From Microcella putealis (GTDB lineage: Bacteria; Actinomycetota; Actinomycetes; Actinomycetales; Microbacteriaceae), in assembly GCF_004216575.1 (NCBI RefSeq), contig NZ_SGWW01000001.1, forward strand, positions 957,772 to 1,021,771: 64,000 nt of DNA. Direction: 5' to 3'. A model generated the notes under the pieces. That model saw nothing but the letters and a program-made list of their open reading frames with translations. It was not told where the DNA came from and searched no databases. A program made the position numbers and the translations under genes. Position 1 is the stretch's first letter; each line of letters begins with the position of its first letter. Shown here in pieces: positions 50,438-59,074 of this stretch.

Positions 50438-51040
50438 ATGCGCAGCAGCTCGTCCTCGTCCCCGATGTTCGACCTCCGCGAGGCCGTCGAGGGCCTGCGC
50501 GACGCGTTCACGCCGCGCTACGGCGGAAAGGGTGGCGATCACGGCCACCACGGTCACCACGACGTGCGGTCGGCGGTCATGATCGCCCTGCTCGACCACG
50601 CCCGCACGGGCGCCGAAGTGATTGAGGCCATCGCCGCCGAGTCGGAGGGCCACTGGCGCCCGAAGCCCGGTGCCGTGTACCCGCTGCTGCAGCTGCTCGT
50701 CGACGAGGGGCTCGTTGCGTCCGAGCAGCGCGACGACAAGAAGGTGTACGCCCTGACCGAGGCGGGGCGCATCGCCGCCGAGGCGGCGGCGGCCGAGCAC
50801 GCCGCACACGACCACGAGCACGTGGGCCACGATCACGCGCGTTCGGGCCGCGACGGCTGGAAGGCCCCGAACTTTCCGCGCATGAGCGAGCACGACGTGC
50901 TCGTGCCAAAGTCGGGTGCGAAGCTCGCCCAGGCGGCCGCGCAGGTGGCGCAGGTGGGCACGGCCGACCAGAAGAAGCGGGCCGCCGAGCTGCTCGACGA
51001 GACGCGCAAACGCCTGTACGCGATCCTCGCCGAGGACTAG
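50438..51040 (+). CDS. PadR-family regulator with His-rich segments
   Basis: 200 residues from ATG 50438. The PadR winged helix is at about 45-110 (RSAVMIALLDHARTGAEVIE, KPGAVYPLLQLLVDEGLV, KKVYALTEAGR). His-rich runs flank it: GGDHGHHGHHD before and HAAHDHEHVGHDHARSG after the HTH. Such runs suggest binding of Zn, Ni or Cu, unusual for PadR proteins. A C-terminal helix pair follows. It is 3 nt upstream of the UbiB-family gene, probably in the same operon. Confidence 0.9.
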   Translation: MRSSSSSSPMFDLREAVEGLRDAFTPRYGGKGGDHGHHGHHDVRSAVMIALLDHARTGAEVIEAIAAESEGHWRPKPGAVYPLLQLLVDEGLVASEQRDDKKVYALTEAGRIAAEAAAAEHAAHDHEHVGHDHARSGRDGWKAPNFPRMSEHDVLVPKSGAKLAQAAAQVAQVGTADQKKRAAELLDETRKRLYAILAED

Positions 51041-51043
51041 CCC

Positions 51044-52771
51044 GTGCCCGAGCCGTCGGCGCCCGCCTCCGCGAGGCCCGCGCCGACTCCCGATCAACAG
51101 CGTGCCCTGAAGGCTCGCTACCGCCGCATCATGCGCTTCGCGACGCGCGTGCTCGTGCAGGCGTGGTGGTTCGAGCTCGTGCTGCCGCGCTTCGGCCTGG
51201 GCGCACTCGCCGCGCGTGGCCGCATTCGCCGGTTACAGAAGGCCGCGCGTCGCTTTCACCGGCTCGCCGCCGATCTCGGCGGCCTCATGATTAAGGCGGG
51301 ACAGTTCCTGTCATCGCGGCTCGACGTGCTGCCCCGCGAGATCACTCAAGAGCTCGAGGGTCTGCAAGACGAGGTCGCCCCCGAGCCGCTCGACCGCATC
51401 GTCGCGCAGGTCGAGCGCGAGCTCGGGATGCCGCTCTCGGTCGCCTTCGCGTCGTTCGATGAGACGCCGATCGCGGCGGCCTCGCTTGGCCAGGCCCACC
51501 GCGCCCGCCTCTCCCCCGGCCTCGCCGCCGAGCTGGGCATCGACGACGTCGTCGTCAAGGTGCTGCGCCCCGGCATTGAAGAGATCGTCGAGGTCGACCT
51601 GGCGGCGCTGCGCCGCGTCGGCCGCATCCTGTCGCGCGTGAAACTCGTGGCGAACCGCACCGATGCGCCCGCCCTCGTCGAAGAGTTCGCCACGACGAGC
51701 CTGGAAGAGATCGACTACCTCAACGAGGCCGCGTACGCCGAGCGCTTCGCCGCCGACTTCGCCGACGACCCGCGCATGCGCACGCCCGCCATCATCTGGG
51801 AGCGTTCAGCCCGCCGCACCCTCACCCTGCAAGACGTTTCGGCGATCAAGATCACCGACGTCGCCGCCCTCCGCGAGGCCGGAATCGATCCGGATGCCGT
51901 GGCCGGCGAACTCGCGCGCGTCACCTTCCAGCAGCTCTTCATCGCTGGGTTCTTCCACGCCGACCCGCACCCGGGCAACATCTTCGTCACCCCCGGCCCC
52001 ACCGGCGGGGCCGACGACTGGACCATCACCTATATCGACTTCGGCATGATGGGCGAGATCACGCCGGGCCTGCGCGCGGGGCTGCGCTCGTTCATCCTCG
52101 CCGCCGTCGGCCGTGACGGGCCCGGCCTCGTGCAGGCCATGCAGCGCCTGGGAGTGCTGCTGCCGACGGCCGACATCGACGAACTCGAGCGGGCGATGAC
52201 GGCGCTGTTTGATCGCTTCGGCGGTATGGGCGTCGCTGAACTCACGCAGGTCGACCCGCGCGAGCTCGAGCAGTTCGCTCGCCGGTTCAGCGAGACGGTG
52301 CGCACGCTGCCGTTCCAGCTGCCCGAGAGCTTCCTGCTCTTGATTCGCACGGTCTCGCTGCTGTCGGGCGTCACGAGCGCGCTCAACCAAGACTTCAATA
52401 TTTGGGATGCGGTTGACCCGTTCGCGAAGACCCTTGTGCAGGCAGGGCGCTCGGGCGGCATCGACGGGGTCGTCGAGCTCGGGCAGCAGGCCGTCGGCTA
52501 TGCGGCGACGATCGCGCGCCTGCCGCGACGCATTGACCAACTCGCGGCGAAGGCCGAGCGGGGCGACCTCGCCCTGCGGGTACCCGAGACCGATCGGCGC
52601 ATCCGCTCGCTCGAGCGGTCGATCGGGCGAGCAACGTCGGGCCTGCTGGTCATCGGGCTGCTGATCGCAGGCGCCGTGTTGCGCTCGTCGGGTGACCCGC
52701 TCGGCACGGTGCTCATGATCGCCGCCGCGGTGCCGCTGCTGCACATTGTGGTGAGCTCGCGGTTCCCGTAG
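51044..52771 (+). CDS. ABC1/UbiB (AarF)-family atypical kinase
   Basis: 575 residues from GTG 51044. The KxGQ motif is LMIKAGQFLSSRLDVLP, the Ala-rich nucleotide loop is AAASLGQAHRARL, and the catalytic loop FHADPHPGNIF with IDFGMMGE follows. Two C-terminal transmembrane helices (ATSGLLVIGLLIAGAVL and TVLMIAAAVPLLHIVV) anchor it. UbiB proteins are ATPases that help isoprenoid quinone biosynthesis or lipid extraction. The gene directly precedes the ole cluster. Confidence 0.93.
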   Translation: MPEPSAPASARPAPTPDQQRALKARYRRIMRFATRVLVQAWWFELVLPRFGLGALAARGRIRRLQKAARRFHRLAADLGGLMIKAGQFLSSRLDVLPREITQELEGLQDEVAPEPLDRIVAQVERELGMPLSVAFASFDETPIAAASLGQAHRARLSPGLAAELGIDDVVVKVLRPGIEEIVEVDLAALRRVGRILSRVKLVANRTDAPALVEEFATTSLEEIDYLNEAAYAERFAADFADDPRMRTPAIIWERSARRTLTLQDVSAIKITDVAALREAGIDPDAVAGELARVTFQQLFIAGFFHADPHPGNIFVTPGPTGGADDWTITYIDFGMMGEITPGLRAGLRSFILAAVGRDGPGLVQAMQRLGVLLPTADIDELERAMTALFDRFGGMGVAELTQVDPRELEQFARRFSETVRTLPFQLPESFLLLIRTVSLLSGVTSALNQDFNIWDAVDPFAKTLVQAGRSGGIDGVVELGQQAVGYAATIARLPRRIDQLAAKAERGDLALRVPETDRRIRSLERSIGRATSGLLVIGLLIAGAVLRSSGDPLGTVLMIAAAVPLLHIVVSSRFP

Positions 52772-52872
52772 GCGGTCAGCATCCGCCATATGCCACCGCC
52801 GCCATGCGAGGCACGGTTAGGCTAAAACGTGCTCCCGCAAGGGGCGGCACACCGATCTCCAGAGGGGGCCCA

Positions 52873-53895
52873 GTGGCCGGAAACGCCACCGTTCGATTCG
52901 AGAACGTCGCACTGCTCTCAGTAGCCAGCGTGCTGCCGAGTCGCGTGACGACCTCCGACGACATCGAAGCGCGCCTGGCGCCGTCGCTCGATCGCCTGAA
53001 GCTGCGCAGCGGATTGCTCCGCCGCGTTGCGGGCGTCAACGAGCGCCGCAACTGGGGTGAGGGCGAAACGGTCGACGCGGCCACCATTAGCGCGGGCACG
53101 AAGGCACTCGCGGAGGCCGGGGTTCACCCCGACGACGTGGGGCTGCTCATCAACACCTCGGTCACGCGCATGAACCTCGAGCCGTCCGTCGCCGTCGCGC
53201 TGCACCATGGGCTCGGCCTGCCCAGTTCGGCCATCAACTTCGATGTCGCCAACGCCTGCTTGGGCTTCATCAATGGTCTTTCGCTCGCCGCCACCATGAT
53301 CGAGTCGGGCCAAATTCGTCACGCCATCGTGGTCGCGGGCGAAAACGCCGACGACATTCAGGTGAACACCATCGACCGCCTGCTTGCCTCCGACGGCAGC
53401 CGCGACGACTTCATGCAAGAGTTCGCGACCCTGACGCTGGGGTCGGGGTCGGCGGCGGCCGTCCTCGGGCGCGCTGACGAGCATCCGAACGGTCACCGCA
53501 TTCTGGGCGGCGTGACGCGCGCCGCGACCCAGTTCCACCAGCTGTGCGTCGGCAGCGTCGACGGCATGTTCACCGACGCCAAGGCGCTGCTGAAGGGCGG
53601 TCTCGACCTCGTCGTCTCGGCGTGGAAGGACGCGTCGACCGAGTGGAACTGGTCGTCGATGACCCGCTACATCACGCACCAGGTGTCGTCGATTCACACG
53701 TCGTCGCTCGTGAAGGCGGTCGGGCTCGACCGCTCGCGGGTGCCCACGACGTTCCCGAACTACGGCAACGTCGGGCCCGCCTCGGTGCCGATCACGCTCG
53801 TCGAGGAGAAAGACTCGCTGATCCGCGGCGACCGCGTGCTACTCGTCGGCGTGGGCTCGGGCCTGAACACGGCGATGCTGGAAATCGCGTGGTGA
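52873..53895 (+). CDS. oleA: OleA-type thiolase: condensation of two acyl-CoAs
   Basis: 340 residues from GTG 52873 (GAGGGGG upstream). The thiolase/KAS III triad is C129 (NACLGFINGL), H269 (ITHQVSSIH) and N299 (NYGNVGPAS). Length and the following oleBC and oleD genes identify it as OleA rather than FabH. It joins two fatty acyl-CoAs head-to-head to a beta-keto acid, the first step to long-chain olefins. It starts a tightly overlapping operon. Confidence 0.94.
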   Translation: MAGNATVRFENVALLSVASVLPSRVTTSDDIEARLAPSLDRLKLRSGLLRRVAGVNERRNWGEGETVDAATISAGTKALAEAGVHPDDVGLLINTSVTRMNLEPSVAVALHHGLGLPSSAINFDVANACLGFINGLSLAATMIESGQIRHAIVVAGENADDIQVNTIDRLLASDGSRDDFMQEFATLTLGSGSAAAVLGRADEHPNGHRILGGVTRAATQFHQLCVGSVDGMFTDAKALLKGGLDLVVSAWKDASTEWNWSSMTRYITHQVSSIHTSSLVKAVGLDRSRVPTTFPNYGNVGPASVPITLVEEKDSLIRGDRVLLVGVGSGLNTAMLEIAW

Positions 53896-56549
53896 GCGGC
53901 GCCGACTCGCCCCTTCCCGCCGGGCTCGCGGACCTCGCCGAGCTCGACCCCCGCTGGAGCCGCACACTCGGCGTGACCGACTCACTCACCGGCGAGACTC
54001 ACGACTGGCACCTGCTCGACACCGAGGCCGAGCTCGATCGGCTGGGCGTGACGCCGGTCGGCACCGTTCTCGCGGTGCACGGCAACCCCACGTGGTCGTA
54101 TCTCTGGCGGCGCATCGTCGCGGCGTCGCTCGCGGCCGCTGAGGCGGGTGCGCCCGCGTGGCGCGTCATCGCGGTTGACCAGCTGAACATGGGATTCTCG
54201 GCCCGAACGGGCGCCGCGCGCCGGCTCGAGCAGCGCGTGCGCGACCTTGGCGAGCTCACCGACACTCTCGGACTGAGCGGCCCCGTGGTCACGCTCGGCC
54301 ACGACTGGGGCGGCGTCGTCGCCCTCGGCTGGGCCGTCGACCACCCCGAACTGCTGGCGGGCATCGCCTCACTCAACACCGCCGTGCACCACCCGCTCGG
54401 CGTGCCGATTCCGGCTCCGCTGCGCCTCGCCACCGCGCGCGGCGTGCTCGCCACCTCGACCGTGTCGACGCCCGCCTTCCTCGAGACGACCCTTTCGCTC
54501 GCCCGCCCCGCGCTCAGCGTCGAGGTGAAGAACGCCTACCGCGAGCCCTACCGCTCGGCCGCCGACCGTGCGGGCATTGGCGCCTTCGTCGCCGACATCC
54601 CCGTCGACGAGCGTGATGTGAGCTACCGCGAGCTGCGGCGCATCGCCGCGGGCGTGTCGATGCTCACCGTGCCCGCGCTGCTCTTGTGGGGCCCCGACGA
54701 CCCGATCTTCGGCGACCGCTACCTCGACGATCTCGTCGACCGGCTGCCGCACGCCGAGGTGCACCGCTTCGAGGGCGCGAGCCACCTCATCGCCGAAGAC
54801 CGGCCGTACGCGGATGCGGTGCTCACCTGGCTCGCCGACCGCGTGGCCCCCGGGGCGCCCGCCTCCGCGATGGCGGCGGATGCGCATCCCGCGATCGACG
54901 ACGCCCCGTACGCGCCGCTGTGGGCCGCCCTCGACGCGCGCCGCGACGACGACGCCGACGCGATCATCGACATGGCGACGCGCGATGGCTCCGTGCGCCA
55001 CGTCAGCTGGCGGCGCCTGAATGACCGCGTGCGCCGCATCGCCGCGGGGCTCGCGAGCATCGGCGTGCGCCGCGGCCAGCGGGTGTCGGTGCTGGTGCCG
55101 CCCGGGCCGACGCTCACCGCCGTCATCTACGCGTGCCTGCGCATCGGGGCGGTCGTGGTCGTCGCCGATGCGGGCCTCGGCGTGAAGGGCCTTTCGCGCG
55201 CGGTGCGCGGCGCGTGGCCCGACGTCATCATCGGCGAGGTGAAGGGCCTCGCCGCGGCGAAGGCGCTCGGCTGGCCGGGCCTGCGCATCTCGACGGCGAC
55301 GCTGCCGTGGGCGAGCCGCCGGGCGCTCGGCGTCTCGGACAGCCTCGCCGGCATCGCCGCCCGCGGAGCTGACGCCGCGCTGCCCGCCGAGCCGTCACCG
55401 CACGACCTCGCGGCGATTCTCTTCACGTCGGGCTCGACGGGCCCGGCGAAGGGCGTGCGCTACACGCACCGTCAGCTGTCGGCCGTCCGCGACGTGCTCG
55501 CCGCGCACTTCGGCATCACCGCCGACACCGGCCTGGTGACGGGATTCGCACCGTTCGCGCTGCTCGGCCCCGCGCTCGGCACGCGCTCGGCGACCCCCGA
55601 CATGGATGTCTCGGCACCCCGCACCCTCACCGCCCGCGCGGTGGCCGCCGCCGTGCGCGAGGCGGATGCGCGCATGGTGTTCCTCTCCCCCGCCGCGATC
55701 CTCAACGTGGTCGCGACAGCGGGCGAGCTGACCGCCAACGACCGGGCAGCGCTCGAGGGCGTCGGCACGTTCCTCTCGACCGGTGCGCCCGTCGGCGAGC
55801 CGCTGCTCGCGGCAACGGCGGCCCTTATGCCGAACGCCGAACCGCACACGCCGTACGGCATGACCGAGTGCCTGCTCGTCACCGACATCACGCTCGACGG
55901 CATCCGTGCGGCAGCCGACGCCCCCGACCGCGGCGTCTGCGTCGGCGCCCCGATCGGCGACAACCGCGTGCTGATCAGCGCCCTCGACGCGTCGGGACGT
56001 CCGGTCGGCGAGCCGGGCAGCGCGCCCGGTGTGCTGGGCGAGGTCGTCATCTCGGCCCGGCACCTCAAGTCGTCGTACGACCGGCTGTGGCTGACTGACC
56101 GCGCCGCGACCGCCGACACCCCCGGTGACGGCGGTCGCTGGCACCGCACGGGCGACGTCGGTCACCTGGATACGCAGGGTCGCCTCTGGATCGAAGGTCG
56201 CCTTCCGCACGTGCTCACGACCGCCGACGGCCCCGTCGCTCCGGTCGGCACCGAGCAGCAGCTCGAGCAGAGCCCGCGCGTGCGCCGCGCAGCGGTCGTC
56301 GGCGTCGGCCCCGAGGGCCTGCGGCAGGCGGTCGCTGTGGTTGAGACGGTGCCCGCCGCGAGCAAGCCGGGGCTCGCCGACGCCGATCTCGCGGCCGAGC
56401 TGCGCGCGCTGTCGAGCCTGCCGCTCGTCGCCGTGCTCGTCGTTCCCGAGCTGCCGACCGACATTCGCCACAACTCGAAGATCGACCGCCAGCGCCTGTC
56501 TGCCTGGGCTGAGGCGACGCTCGCCGGTGGGCGCATGGAGCGACCGTGA
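53892..56549 (+). CDS. OleBC fusion: beta-lactone decarboxylase plus beta-lactone synthetase
   Basis: 885 residues from a GTG overlapping the oleA stop. Residues about 1-320 are an alpha/beta-hydrolase of haloalkane-dehalogenase type, with nucleophile D138 in LGHDWGGV and the WGPDDPIFGDRY acid region; this is OleB, which turns the cis-beta-lactone into olefin and CO2. Residues about 345-885 are an AMP-ligase (ILFTSGSTGPAKGVRYTH, PYGMTECLLVTD, HRTGDVGHLDTQGRLWIEGR); this is OleC, which makes the beta-lactone. OleBC fusions are known in actinobacteria such as Micrococcus. Confidence 0.94.
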   Translation: MSGADSPLPAGLADLAELDPRWSRTLGVTDSLTGETHDWHLLDTEAELDRLGVTPVGTVLAVHGNPTWSYLWRRIVAASLAAAEAGAPAWRVIAVDQLNMGFSARTGAARRLEQRVRDLGELTDTLGLSGPVVTLGHDWGGVVALGWAVDHPELLAGIASLNTAVHHPLGVPIPAPLRLATARGVLATSTVSTPAFLETTLSLARPALSVEVKNAYREPYRSAADRAGIGAFVADIPVDERDVSYRELRRIAAGVSMLTVPALLLWGPDDPIFGDRYLDDLVDRLPHAEVHRFEGASHLIAEDRPYADAVLTWLADRVAPGAPASAMAADAHPAIDDAPYAPLWAALDARRDDDADAIIDMATRDGSVRHVSWRRLNDRVRRIAAGLASIGVRRGQRVSVLVPPGPTLTAVIYACLRIGAVVVVADAGLGVKGLSRAVRGAWPDVIIGEVKGLAAAKALGWPGLRISTATLPWASRRALGVSDSLAGIAARGADAALPAEPSPHDLAAILFTSGSTGPAKGVRYTHRQLSAVRDVLAAHFGITADTGLVTGFAPFALLGPALGTRSATPDMDVSAPRTLTARAVAAAVREADARMVFLSPAAILNVVATAGELTANDRAALEGVGTFLSTGAPVGEPLLAATAALMPNAEPHTPYGMTECLLVTDITLDGIRAAADAPDRGVCVGAPIGDNRVLISALDASGRPVGEPGSAPGVLGEVVISARHLKSSYDRLWLTDRAATADTPGDGGRWHRTGDVGHLDTQGRLWIEGRLPHVLTTADGPVAPVGTEQQLEQSPRVRRAAVVGVGPEGLRQAVAVVETVPAASKPGLADADLAAELRALSSLPLVAVLVVPELPTDIRHNSKIDRQRLSAWAEATLAGGRMERP

Positions 56550-57520
56550 TTGTGACGGTGACCGGAGCATCCGGCTATCTGGGCGGCGCCGTCGCCGCGA
56601 CGCTCGTGGCCGACGGGCACGAGGTGCGCACGCTGCAGCGGCGACCCTCGGGCGTCGACGGAGCGCGCGATTTCCTGGGCTCCGTGACCGACGATGCGCT
56701 CGTTCGCGAGGCATTCGACGGCGCCGAGGGCGTCATCCACCTGGCGGCGAAGGTGTCGCTCGCGGGCGACCCGGCCGAGTTTTCGCGCGTCAACGTCGAG
56801 GGCACCCGCATCGTGCTCGACGCGGCCGAGGCCGCCGGGGTGGCGCGCTTTGTGCAGATCTCGTCGCCGTCGGTCGCGCACGCGGGCGCGGCGCTCGCGG
56901 GCGTCGGTGCCGAGCCCGCATCGCCGGCGGATGCGCGGGGCGAGTACGCGCGCACGAAAGCGGAATCGGAATTGCTGGCCCTCGCCCGCGACTCGGACGC
57001 CATGCGCGTCGTCGCGATCCGCCCGCACCTCGTGTGGGGGCCGGGCGACCCGCAGCTGGTGGCGCGCATCGTCGACCGCGCGCGGCGCGGCCGCCTGCCG
57101 CTGCTCGACGGGGGCCGGGCGCTCATCGACACCACCTACATCGACAACGCGGCCTCCGGCATCGTGGCGGCCCTCCGCCGCGCCGACGTGGCCCACGGCC
57201 GTGCCTTCGTGCTGACGAACGGCGAGCCGCGTCCCGTCGGCGAACTGCTCGCCGGGATCTGCACCGCCTCGGGCGTACGCCCGCCCGCGTGGAGCCTGCC
57301 CGCCGGCATCGCCCGCGCCGCCGGCTCGCTCATCGAGCGGGTCTGGGCCGTGCGCCCCGGAACCGACGAGCCACCCATGACGCGTTTCCTCGCCGAGCAG
57401 CTGTCGACCGCGCACTGGTTCGACCAGCGCGAGACGCGCGAGGCGCTCGACTGGGCGCCGACGGTCACGCTCGACGAGGGGCTGGCGCGCCTCGCCGAGC
57501 ACACGGCTGCGCGCGCGTAG
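56546..57520 (+). CDS. oleD: OleD: NADPH-dependent beta-keto acid reductase (SDR)
   Basis: 324 residues from GTG 56546 overlapping the oleBC stop. The nucleotide loop GASGYLGG, the catalytic YxxxK in GEYARTKAESE and the substrate region VVAIRPHLVWGPGDPQLV place it in the extended SDR family with OleD. It reduces the OleA product to a beta-hydroxy acid. With oleA and oleBC it completes the known four-activity pathway. Confidence 0.94.
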   Translation: MIVTVTGASGYLGGAVAATLVADGHEVRTLQRRPSGVDGARDFLGSVTDDALVREAFDGAEGVIHLAAKVSLAGDPAEFSRVNVEGTRIVLDAAEAAGVARFVQISSPSVAHAGAALAGVGAEPASPADARGEYARTKAESELLALARDSDAMRVVAIRPHLVWGPGDPQLVARIVDRARRGRLPLLDGGRALIDTTYIDNAASGIVAALRRADVAHGRAFVLTNGEPRPVGELLAGICTASGVRPPAWSLPAGIARAAGSLIERVWAVRPGTDEPPMTRFLAEQLSTAHWFDQRETREALDWAPTVTLDEGLARLAEHTAARA

Positions 57521-57537
57521 CGGCCCCGCGGCCCACA

Positions 57538-57984
57538 TCAGCGCGCCGCGATCCGGGCGCAGTCGATGCACAGCGTGGCGTCGGGTCGCGCCTCAAGCCG
57601 AGCGGGAGCGATCGCTTGGCCGCAGCGCTGACACACCCCGTACGTGCCGGCCTCCAGACGCCGGATCGCCGTGTCGAGGTCGTCGAGTTCGCGCTGCGCG
57701 GCCTCGAGAATGCCGACCGACTGCGACCACAGCTGCGAGGTCGTCGCCCCCTCGGGGTCGTGCTCGTCATCGTCGGAGTTCTCGGAGCGCAGCCGCTGCA
57801 CCGCATCCAGTTCGCGCCGCAGACTGTCAACCCGCGCCGCCACCTCGGTGCGACGCCGCTCAAGCGCCGCGCGCGCGTGACTCACGTCGCTCCCGCTGCC
57901 GTCGCGCTCGTCGTTCGCGTCGCCCACGGCATCACTGCCGCCGTTGCCGCCTGCCCGCTCGCTCACCCCTCCAGTGTGCGCCAC
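57538..57984 (-). CDS. TraR/DksA-family zinc-finger protein
   Basis: 148 residues. A coiled region of about 35-105 (ARAALERRRTEVAARVDSLR, GILEAAQRELDDLDTAIRR) is followed by the DksA zinc finger CQRCGQAIAPARLEARPDATLCIDC. It is expected to enter the RNA polymerase secondary channel as other DksA-like proteins do, or act as a general regulator. The acidic tip residues of true DksA are not clearly visible. Convergent with oleD, 17 bp apart. Confidence 0.9.
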   Translation of the reverse strand: MAHTGGVSERAGGNGGSDAVGDANDERDGSGSDVSHARAALERRRTEVAARVDSLRRELDAVQRLRSENSDDDEHDPEGATTSQLWSQSVGILEAAQRELDDLDTAIRRLEAGTYGVCQRCGQAIAPARLEARPDATLCIDCARIAAR

Positions 57985-58013
57985 GGCACCGAGCCGTCGC
58001 CGTGGCGCAACTC

Positions 58014-58066
58014 AGTTGCCTCTTGTGGCGAAGCAAACCCCGGCGCGATCACCACAAGGGGCAACT
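58014..58066 (-). terminator. imperfect 15-bp inverted repeat after the 79-aa gene
   Basis: AGTTGCCTCTTGTGG (58014-58028) and CCACAAGGGGCAACT (58052-58066) pair with one mismatch around a 23-nt loop, between the end of the 79-aa gene and the start of the DksA-like gene on the minus strand. Confidence 0.5.
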
Positions 58067-58138
58067 CACCCCTCGACCTACGTGCCTGCGCGCCCCAGCG
58101 ACGGCGAAAACCGGCACGAGCGGCGCTCAGCCCGCGAC

Positions 58139-58378
58139 TCAGCGGGGCGGGTCGACCGGCCCGCGGCCGTCACCCGGGGCGCGGCCGCCGTTGGGGTTCT
58201 GCTTGTCGATGAAGTCGCTGGCCGCGCGGTGCAGCTTGTCGACGGCCGACGCGTGTTTGCCCTGGCCGAACTGGCGGCCGGCGCCGGCGGCCTTGTCGAG
58301 GGCGGAGCGCGCGGCCTGCTGGCCCTTCTCCGACTTCAGGGCCTGCTGGGCTGCGCTGAGCAATCGCGTGAACTTCAT
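58139..58378 (-). CDS. 79-residue basic helical protein, possibly antitoxin-like
   Basis: From ATG 58376-58378 (MKFTRLLSAAQQALKSEKGQ). The sequence has helical repeats rich in Lys/Ala/Gln (QAARSALDKAAGAGRQFGQG, ASAVDKLHRAASDFIDKQNP) and a Gly/Pro/Asp-rich disordered tail. It resembles the small MT0933 antitoxin-like proteins of actinobacteria, but no toxin gene is beside it. Function uncertain. Alternative starts at 58387 and 58402. Confidence 0.65.
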   Translation of the reverse strand: MKFTRLLSAAQQALKSEKGQQAARSALDKAAGAGRQFGQGKHASAVDKLHRAASDFIDKQNPNGGRAPGDGRGPVDPPR

Positions 58379-58474
58379 GTCGTCCATCCTGCCGCGCGAC
58401 ACTGTGCCGTTTCTGGCTGCCGCCTATGCGCCGGCTCAGCCGCCGCGCGTCGCAGCCCGGCGGCACGAGCCACC

Positions 58475-58750
58475 TCAGCGCGCGACGAGCACCTCGCGAA
58501 GCGCATCCACGACGCGGGTCGCGCGGTCGTCACCCGCCTCCATCTCGTTTGTCAGGAACGCGAAACCCACGCGGTGGTCGGGGTCGGGAAAGGCCACCTG
58601 GCCGCCGGCGCCGTCGTGCCCGAGCGAGGTCGGGGTCAGATAGCGACGGGCCTCCGAGTCGAGCTGGAACCCCATGCCCCAGCGCAGCCACGGCCCCGGC
58701 GCGGCGAAGTGCGGCGCCCCTTCGGAGCGCACGCGCGTCGCGCGCTGGCG
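58475..58750 (-). pseudogene. C-terminal remnant of a serine beta-lactamase-family hydrolase
   Basis: About 90 codons remain of a protein family that is usually 380-400 residues. The remnant holds APGPWLRWGMGFQLDSEARR, the SLGHDGAGGQVAFPDPDHRV stretch with the HDGAGG motif equivalent to KTG/HTG, and the C-terminal helix TRVVDALREVLVAR. The SxxK and YxN motifs are missing. The frame runs on to an ATG at 58807, but that part lies over the LacI remnant on the other strand and has no family likeness. The break is near 58745-58765. Confidence 0.75.
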
Positions 58751-58761
58751 CGTTCCCGCAT

Positions 58762-58973
58762 CCGGGATGCGCGTGCCCGACGACGTCTCGATCGTCTCGT
58801 TCGACAACGACGAGCTCGCCGCCTACCTGCGCCCCGGCCTCACCACCATCGCGCTCCCCCACGAAGACATGGGCCGGCGCGCTGTGGACGCGCTGCTCTC
58901 GCCGGGCGACACGGGCGAGCTGCTCGTCCCCATGCCGGTCGTCACCCGCGAATCGATCGCGACGCCGCGGTAG
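58762..58973 (+). pseudogene. C-terminal remnant of a LacI-family regulator
   Basis: About 70 codons with the LacI C-terminal pattern GMRVPDDVSIVSFDNDELAA, RPGLTTIALPHEDMGRRAVD and a final LLVPMPVVTRESIATPR. The DNA-binding and most of the sensor domain are missing. The gene begins where the beta-lactamase remnant ends on the opposite strand. The two formerly divergent genes therefore lost their 5' parts together. Confidence 0.75.
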
Positions 58974-59074
58974 ACCGGGCCGTTACCAAACCCACTGGCA
59001 CTTACCAGCCCCGCCCAAGGCGCCGCTCAGGCCCCGGCGAGGGCCTGCCCAGCGCTCAGACATAGCGTTCTCCT

